Origin: JAWXCB01 sp034440455
GTDB taxonomy: Bacteria; Bacteroidota; Bacteroidia; Chitinophagales; CAIOSU01
NCBI GenBank assembly: GCA_034440455.1
Contig: JAWXCB010000078.1
Location: 45,651 to 109,650 of the forward strand
Direction of reading: 5' to 3'
DNA length: 64,000 nt
Under the pieces are notes generated by a model. That model was not told where the DNA came from and did not search any database. It saw only the letters and a program-made list of their open reading frames with translations. A program made the translations under genes and the position numbers. Of the stretch, positions 10,301-19,300 are shown one piece after another. Position 1 is the first letter of the stretch. Every line of letters starts with the position of its first letter.

Positions 10301-13300
10301 TCTGTAATCAAAATACTGTCGCAACCTAAGCTGCTCACAAGCGTGTCATAGTAAATACCGGAAGCGTTTTGGAGTGCGGCCTGCGCGAAGTAGGTTTCAT
10401 TACTGCAAATTGTAACGGAAACAGTTTCGCTCACTACCGGAATTACATTCAGGTTTGTAATCACAATACTGTCGCAACCGTTTGCAGCCCACAAGGTGTC
10501 GTAGTAAGTGCCGCTTGTGATTTGAAATATTCCCTGTGCGAAATAATTTTCACCCTCGCAAATCGAAACATTCAATGTTGTAAGCGGAACAGATAATACA
10601 ATTAGGTCAGATACAAGCACACTGTCGCAGCCATTTACGGCAATAAGCGTGTCGTAGTATAAACCAGAAGTCGTCTGTAATGCGCCTTGCGCAAAATATC
10701 CTTCACCATCACAAATAGTCAAGGTACTCATTTCAGTATAAGCATCGAGAACAATGAGCGCAGTAACAAGCACGCTGTCACAACCGTTTGCAGATTGCAG
10801 TGTGTCATAGTAAATACCGGAAGTATTTTGGAAATCACCCGCAGCGAAAATGCGCTCAGTGCCGCAAATCGTGTAGCCAAATATTGTTTCAAAAACAGGC
10901 AGCACCGTTAACTGTGTTTCAATAATACTGTCGCAGCCGAAAACAGAAGTCAGCGTATCAAAATATATTCCGCTTGCTGATTGCATGTTGCCACCGGCAT
11001 AGTAAGTTTCGCTCGCGCAAATTGTTACTGCAAGCGTTTCATGATAAACAGGAAGCACCGTGAGTTTTGTAATCAGAATGCTGTCGCAACCATTAGCAGC
11101 ATTCAACGTGTCAAAGTAGGTTGCTCCAAGCATCTGGAATTGTCCGCCAACATAAAAACTTTCGCCAGCGCAAATGGAAACTGAACGCGTATTAACGCTG
11201 TGAATTTTCGCAACCAATGTCGTGACTACAACGCTGTCGCAGCCATTGCTTGCTGTGAACGTGTCAGAATAAATACCTGCCTGAGTGCGGAATGCGCTTT
11301 CAAGATAGATGCTATCACCTGCACAAATTTCAACCATGCGGCTTCCGGTAAAAGTTGGTTTTAATGAAAGCGTGGTAACAACAATACTGTCGCAGCCGTT
11401 TGCGGCAATCGATGTATCGTAGTAAACGCCTGCCGCGCTTGTAAGTTGACCGGCAAGAAAGAATGTTTCATTTTCACAAATCGAAACGGCAACATTCGTT
11501 ACGCTTGGCAGCAAGATGTTTAATACAGTCGTAACAACGCTATCACAACCGTTTGCAGCAACAAGCGTGTCATAATAATTACCCGCAACAGTTTGATTTG
11601 CTCCACCCGCGAAATAGTTTTCACCAAGGCAGATTTCTACCAAACGTGCTGATGCGCTATGGGAAAGAATCGTCAATACTGTGGTTACAACACTGTCGCA
11701 GCCATTGGCGGCTATGAGCGTGTCAAAGTAATTTCCTGTAACTGAGCGGAGCGCACCACTCGCAAAATATGTTTCTCCTGCGCAGATAGCGACATTATGC
11801 GTTGTAGCTGAAACAGGAAGCACAGTAAGCTGAGTCGTAACGATGCTATCGCAGCCGTTGGCAGCCGTTAATGTATCATAATAATTGCCTGCTGATGTTT
11901 GTAATGTTCCTCCCAAGAAAAAATTTTCACCTGAACAAATCGAAATGCTGCGCGTTGAGTAGCGCAAATTGCGCACAGAGAGATTTGTAATTACAATACT
12001 GTCGCAGCCATTCCGTGCTGTGAGCGTATCAAAATACGCGCCTGCATCAAACCTGTTCGCGCCTTGCAGAAAAATGCTTTCACCGCGACAAATGGAAATA
12101 AAGCGGTCAGAAATGAATGTTGGCTTTACTGTGAGAATAGTTGTCACCACGCTGTCGCAGCCATTGTTTGCAGTGAAGGTATCGTAGTAAACACCATTTG
12201 CATCTTGCAGCGCACCACCGGCAAAGTAGGTTTCATTATCACAAATCGAAACCATGTTTATCCTTGTAATTGCCTGACGAATATTTAAAATAGTAAGCAC
12301 AATACTATCACAGCCATTGCGGGCGGTGAATGTGTCTAAGTAAATTCCTGGGCGGTTTTGAATCTGGCCGCCTGCGAAATAACTTTCACCGTTGCACAAC
12401 ATCACCGGTTTATATCTTGTAAAACGCGGCTTAATTGTGAGAACCGTTGATACAATACTATCGCATCCGCCAGCAGCAATGTACACATCGGTGTAAGTTC
12501 CCGCTGTGCTGCGCAGCGCACCGCCCGCAAAATATTTTTCACCCTGACAAATAGCTACACGATTCGTATCGCGGATAACCTGTTTTACTTCCAAGTTAAG
12601 CATCACAAGACTGTCACAGCCGTTCGCAGCAGTGAGCGTATCGAAATAATACAGCCCGCTGTTATTTCTCCACGCGCCTTCCGCAAAATATTGCGTATTG
12701 TCGCAAATCTTTTTGTAAATAGTTTTAACCGAAACGGGAAGCACAATCACTTCCGTAATAAGAATGCTATCACATGCATTTTGCATAGCAATAGTATCTG
12801 TATAAATTCCTGAAGTTATTCTGTACTCCCCTGCTGCAAACACGCTGTCGCCCGCACAAATTGTTACTGATTTATTAGTAATTGTCTCTCCGCTAAAAAT
12901 CAAAGTTGTAAAAACAAGACTATCGCAACCGCCTGTTGCAATAAATGAATCAATATAAACGCCCGGTTGCGTTTGGTAAGCACCGCCTGCAAATACGCTG
13001 TCACCTCCGCAAAACTCAATCGTGTGGTTCGTGTGTATCGTATCATCAAGCGAATAGTTTGTGATGAGAATGCTGTCGCAGCCAAATCTATTCAACAGTG
13101 TATCGTAATAGATGCCTGCTTGCGTTTGGAAATTTCCACCTGCAAAAATGCTGTCGCCTTCGCAGGAAGAAACATTCAAAGCAATAACCTGCTGTGCGCG
13201 AGTCCTCAAATCAGTAATCCAAATACTGTCGCAGCCTGCTGTCGTGATAAATGTATCTCTGAAAATTCCGGGGGATGAACGCAAAGCGCCACCGGCAAAA

Positions 13301-16300
13301 TATGTCTCACCCGCGCAAATAAAAACTGTTCTCGACCTCGAATAAGCGGGTGTTACAATCAGCGTTGTCACGATTGTGCTGTCGCAACCGTTTACCGCAG
13401 TAAGTACATCTGTATAAACGCCAGCCGTATTTCTGTTTGCGCCCTCCACGAAATAAGTTTCATTACTACAGATTTCAACCGTGATGGAATCAACGCTTAC
13501 AGGCAACACAGTGAGTTGCGTGATGACAACGCTGTCACAACTTTCTACTACATACACATCTGTGTAAATTCCTGATGTTGTTTGAAAAGCTCCGCCTGCA
13601 TAATATGATTCACCTGCGCAAATCTGCGGGTAAACGGTTTGTTCATAAGCAGCCACAATGCTCAACGATGTAATCAAAATGCTGTCGCAGCCGTTTTCCG
13701 CAATCACAGTATCATAATAATCTCCCGGGGTGTTTTGGTATGCGCCTCCGGCAAAAATGCTCTCACTTGAGCAAATTGCAATTTGTCTTACACCTGAAAA
13801 TTCAGGAAGCACTGTTAGTGATATAATCACAATGCTATCGCAGTTTTCTCCCACAAGCGTATCACGATAATTTCCAGAAACTGTTCTCCATGCGCCTGAG
13901 GCAAAATAGCTTTCGCCCGAGCAAACCGTTACCGGAATAATTGTGGTAATCGCTTGCTGCACCAGCAGGTTTGTAATAACTACGCTGTCGCACCCATTGC
14001 CAGCGCTGAAAGTGTCTGTGTAAAATCCAGTTGTTGTTTGAAGTGTTCCTCCAACAAAGTAGCTATAACCTTGGCAAATGCTCACGTAGTTTGCAGTAGC
14101 TACATTCGGCAGCACTGTAAGTTCAGTAATCACCGTGCTGTCACAACCGTTTCCTGCTGTGAAAATATCCTGATAAGTGCCGGAAGCAATTCTGCTTGCT
14201 CCACCAGCAAAATAGCTTTCACCCTGGCAAATGTTTACATCAAGATTGGTAAGCGCATTTGAAAGAACAGTGAGTTGTGTTGCAATTACACTGTCACAGC
14301 CGTTTGCGGAAACAAGCGTGTCGTAATAAATGCCTGTTGTAGTTCTGTTTGCTCCACCGATAAAATAACTTTCACCCTGACAAATTGAAACCTGAAGATT
14401 TGTTGCAAATACCGGCAACACAGTGAGATGCCTGGAGACAACACTGTCGCAGCCGTTTGCAGAGACAAGCGTATCAAAGTAAATTCCGTTTGCTGATTGG
14501 TTTGCTCCTTCAGCAAAATACGTTTCACCTGAACAGATTTCCACAAATACATCAGTTGTCGAATGCTGATTAAAAATCAATTCCGTGCTAATAATACTGT
14601 CACAGCCGGAAAATGATACCAGCGAATCAAAATACACTCCCGGCACAGTTTGATTTCCACCGCCAACGAAAACAACATCGCCAACACAACTGATAATGAT
14701 ATGATTAAATGAAAGCACCGGTAATACACTGAGGTTTGTAACAATTACGCTATCGCAGCCATGCGCTGTGGTGTACGAATCAATATATATTCCGCTTGTT
14801 AATTGCAGTGCTCCACCGGCAAAATGACTTTTTCCCTCGCAAATGCTTACATCAAGCGTTTCATTGTAAGAAGGATAAACAATCAGCTCTGTTGTGATGA
14901 TGCTGTCGCACTTATTCAAAGCGCGAAGCGTATCGAAATAAATTCCCGCTTGTGTTTGATATGCGCCATCGGCAAAATAGGTATCACCTTCACAAATATT
15001 CACTGTAAGGTTTGTGCGTGAAGCGGGAAACACTGTGAGTATAGAGACAACAATCATGTCGCAACTATCTACCGCAAGTAGCGTGTCATAGTACGTTCCG
15101 GGAAGCGTTTGATATGCACCTCCAACAAAATAACTATCGCCTTCGCACATCACTATATTCGTGAGCGTTGCGCGCGGACAATCCGCAGGAAGCACTGTAT
15201 CCGCTTCACCGATTGTTTCTTTATTCGGGCTTGCGTGCAGCTCAAGAATATCGCTGTAACCGAACTGAGAAGATTCAAACGCATTCAGTTTAACAGTCGC
15301 TTCATACCACACTTCAAAAATCCAGTCTGGGTAAAGCAGATTGGGCGTATAAGTAGTGTCGGTCAAAGGCGATGTGTTTATGAGGACATAGCCAAGGGTA
15401 TTAAAATTTTCATTAATCGAAGTGGTTGCGTTGATAATATTTGTGTCACTGCCCTCAACTACGTAGCCTTCGCCTCCCGATACGCCCAGACTTGAAAATC
15501 CGGTTGGTGACTGCTGGTCTTGACTAAAATAGTCAATCACCATATCTAATTTCTTTTCCGCCTGCATATCATACAACGCAAGACGCAAGTGATCAGATGT
15601 AATTAAGCTGTCTAAAGTTTGCGTGTTATCCCAGCCTACCGCGCCCGCACCATAAGTGTTATCTACATATCCTTTTTCAACGATCGCGCGAACAGTAAGC
15701 GTATTCTCTATCGTGTTCACCAAGCGATGCGATTGCAGATTCAGCACAACAAGATTCGTAGTAAGAATGCTATCGCAACCAACAGCAGAAACAAGCGTGT
15801 CAAAATACACCCCGCTTTCAATTTGCAGCGCACCGCCAACAAAATAACTTCCGCCCTGCTGCACCTGCACATCTATAATGCTTGTAACTACAGGATGAAA
15901 GGTCAACTCTGTTACAACAATACTGTCGCAGCCGCCAGATGATATAAACGTGTCAAAATAAATTCCCGCAGTTGTTTGATTCGCTCCACCTGCAAAAACC
16001 GCATCTCCTGCACATGCAGTCAGCAACTGGTTTACTATTATCGCAGGCACAACGAACACATTGAATTGCACAATGCTGTCACAGTCAAATACAGTGGAAA
16101 GCGTATCCAAATAACTTCCTTGAACATAAACGTAGTTTGTTCCGACAAGGAAACTGTCTCCCTGACAAATTGAAACTGAAAGCAGCGTAAATTCATTTTG
16201 ATGCACAAGCAAGTTTGTTGTAACAACACTGTCACAGCCATTGTTTGCCGTTAAAGCATCAATGTATTCCCCGGTAGTAGTTTGCAGTTGTCCGCCTGCA

Positions 16301-19300
16301 AAATGACTTTCTCCAGCGCAGATTTCAACATTCACCGTAGTTACAAATTCAGGCTTTACTGTGAGGTTGGTTGTAACAATGCTATCACATCCATTTGCCG
16401 CAACGAGCGTGTCGAAGTATGTTCCGGCAGTAGTCCGGAATGCACCGCCTGCAATAACTCCCTCGCCATTACATACAGAAACATTTCTTGTAAAAAAACT
16501 GTGTGCCTTCACAGTAAGTGTTGTTTCAATTACGCTGTCGCAACCTAATACAGTTGAAAGCGAGTCGTAGTAAGTTCCTACTGTTGTTTGATTTGCTCCG
16601 CCAACAAAAAAACTTTCACTGCTGCAAATTTCAATTGCTCTGTTTACCAAGTAAGTTGGATATACTGTGAGTTGCGTAACGAGAATGCTGTCGCAGCCGT
16701 GTTGTGTGGAAAGTGTATCGCGATAAATTCCAGAAACAGTTTGAGATGCGCTACCTGCAATAAAACTTTCACCCTGACAAATGCTCACCGATTGATTGAA
16801 CATGAATACTGGATGCACAATCAGATTAGTTGTTACCACGCTATCGCAGCCATTTGACGCAATCAGCACATCCTGGTAAATTCCGGTTGTTGTTTGTAAC
16901 GCGCCACCGGCTAAATGATTTTCTCCGTTACAGATTTCAACACTAACACTTGTTGCAAACTCAGGCTTCACTGTGAGGTTTGTTGTCACCACGCTATCAC
17001 AACCGTTTGACGCGATGCGTATATCTTGATAGATGCCAGTGGTTGTTTGGAGTGCGCCTCCGACAAAATGACTTTCACCATTGCAGATTTCTACATTTAC
17101 TGTCGTTGCAAATTCTGGTTTCACCGTGAGGTTGGTTGTAACGATACTGTCGCAGCCGTTTGCTGCAATAAGCGTGTCGAAATAGTTTCCTGTTAATGTT
17201 TGAAATGCTCCGCCTGCAACGATTCCATCGCCATTGCATACTGAAATATCTCTTGTGAAAAAACTGTGCGCTTTCACAGCAAGCGTTGTTGCAATCACGC
17301 TATCGCAACCCAATCCAGTAGAGAGTGTGTCGAAGTAAATTCCTGCTATTATTTGGTTCGCTCCACCAACAAAGAAACTTTCACCTAAGCAAATTGAAAC
17401 AGTTCTGCTTGTTAAATGAGTTGGATTTACAATTAATTGAGTTACAATGATGCTGTCGCAGCCAGACTGTGTCGAGAGTGTGTCACGGTAAGTACCGGAA
17501 ACTGTTCTATTTGTGCCAGCCACAAAGAAATTTTCACTCTGGCAAATACTAACTGAGCGATTAAAAGTAAAAACAGGATTTACAGTCAAGTTTGTTGTTA
17601 CAACACTGTCGCAACCGTTTGAAGCAGCCAGCACATCCTGATAAGTTCCGGCAACAGTTCTTAACTGTCCACCTGCGAAATAATTTTCACCCTGACAGAT
17701 AGAAGCATTTATAGTAACAGCAAATTCGGGTTTGATAGTTAGGTTTGTTATTACAACACTATCACAGCCAAAGAATGCGACAAGAGTGTCGAAATAGGTT
17801 CCTGCTATTGCTTGAAAAGCGCCACCTGCAACAACTCCATCGCCATTGCAAACTGCAATGTTGCGTGTGAAATGAACTATTGGCTCAACAGCCAAACTTG
17901 TTGCAATCACGCTATCGCAGCCAAAGCGTGAATTGAGCGTATCGTAGTAGATACCAGATGTGTTTTGAAAAGCTCCGCCAACAAACAAAGCATTTCCTTC
18001 GCAAATCGAAGCATTAATGTTTACGAAATACTTGGGGCGTACAAATAATTGTGTAACATTAATGCTGTCGCAACCGTGTTGTGTTGCCAATGTATCACGA
18101 TAAATTCCTGATGTGGTTCTGTTTGCTCCGGCAACAAAATAGCTTTCGCCCTGACAAATATTTACCACGCGATTGAATGTAAAAACCGGATGTACGATTA
18201 ATGTTGTTGTAACTACGCTGTCGCAACCGTTGGATGCAGCAAGCACATCCTGATAAATTCCCGCTGTTGTTCTCAACTGTCCACCCGCGAAATGGCTCTC
18301 ACCCTGACAAATTTCAACGGTTACGGAACTTGCAAATTCAGGAAGCACTGTTAATGTTGTTGCAATCACACTGTCACAGCCATTCGCGGCAACAAGCGTG
18401 TCATAATATGTTCCTGCCGTTGTCTGAAACGCTCCGCCTGCGATAATTCCATCGCCATTGCAGACAGAAGTATTTCTTCCTGTGAATTTATGCGGCTTAA
18501 TCGCTAAAGCCGTAGCAATTACACTGTCGCAACCATGTGTTGATACGAGCGTGTCATAATAAGTTCCTGCCGTTGTGCGCAACGCGCCATCCAACAAAAT
18601 GCTTTCACCCTGACAAATTACAGCGCTTGCATTCATAAGATAAATTGGATTCACCGTCAACTGTGTAACAATGATGCTGTCACAACCATGTTGCGTAGCA
18701 AGCGTGTCGCGGAAAATTCCCGATATTGTTCTTGGCGCACCGCCAGCAATAAAACTTTCACCCTGACAAATGCTCATTGAACGATTGAACGTAAATACCG
18801 GCTTTACAGTGAGGTTTGTTGTAACCATGCTATCACAACCGTTTGATGCGGTAAGCATATCCAAATAGATTCCGGCAACTGCTCTAAATTGACCGCCTGC
18901 AAAATGACTTTCCCCCTGACAAATTTCAACAGTTACGGAAGTTGCAAATTCAGGACGCACTGCTAAAGTCGTTGCAATTATGCTATCGCAGCCGTTTGTG
19001 GCATTGAGCGTATCATAATAGGTTCCGGGCATTGTTTGAAAATCGCCACCTGCAATGACTCCATCTCCATTGCAAACCAATTCATTTTTTGCAGTGAATT
19101 TGTGCGGCTTAATTGTTAAAACAGTCGCAATCAAACTATCGCAACCGTAACTGGAAGTAAGCAAATCATAATAAGTTCCTGCTGTTGTGCGCACTGCTCC
19201 GCCAAGTGAAATACTTTCACCCTGACAAATTGCTGCGCTTCTATTGATTAGATAAGTTGGATAAACTATTAATTGCGTAACAATAATACTATCGCAGCCA

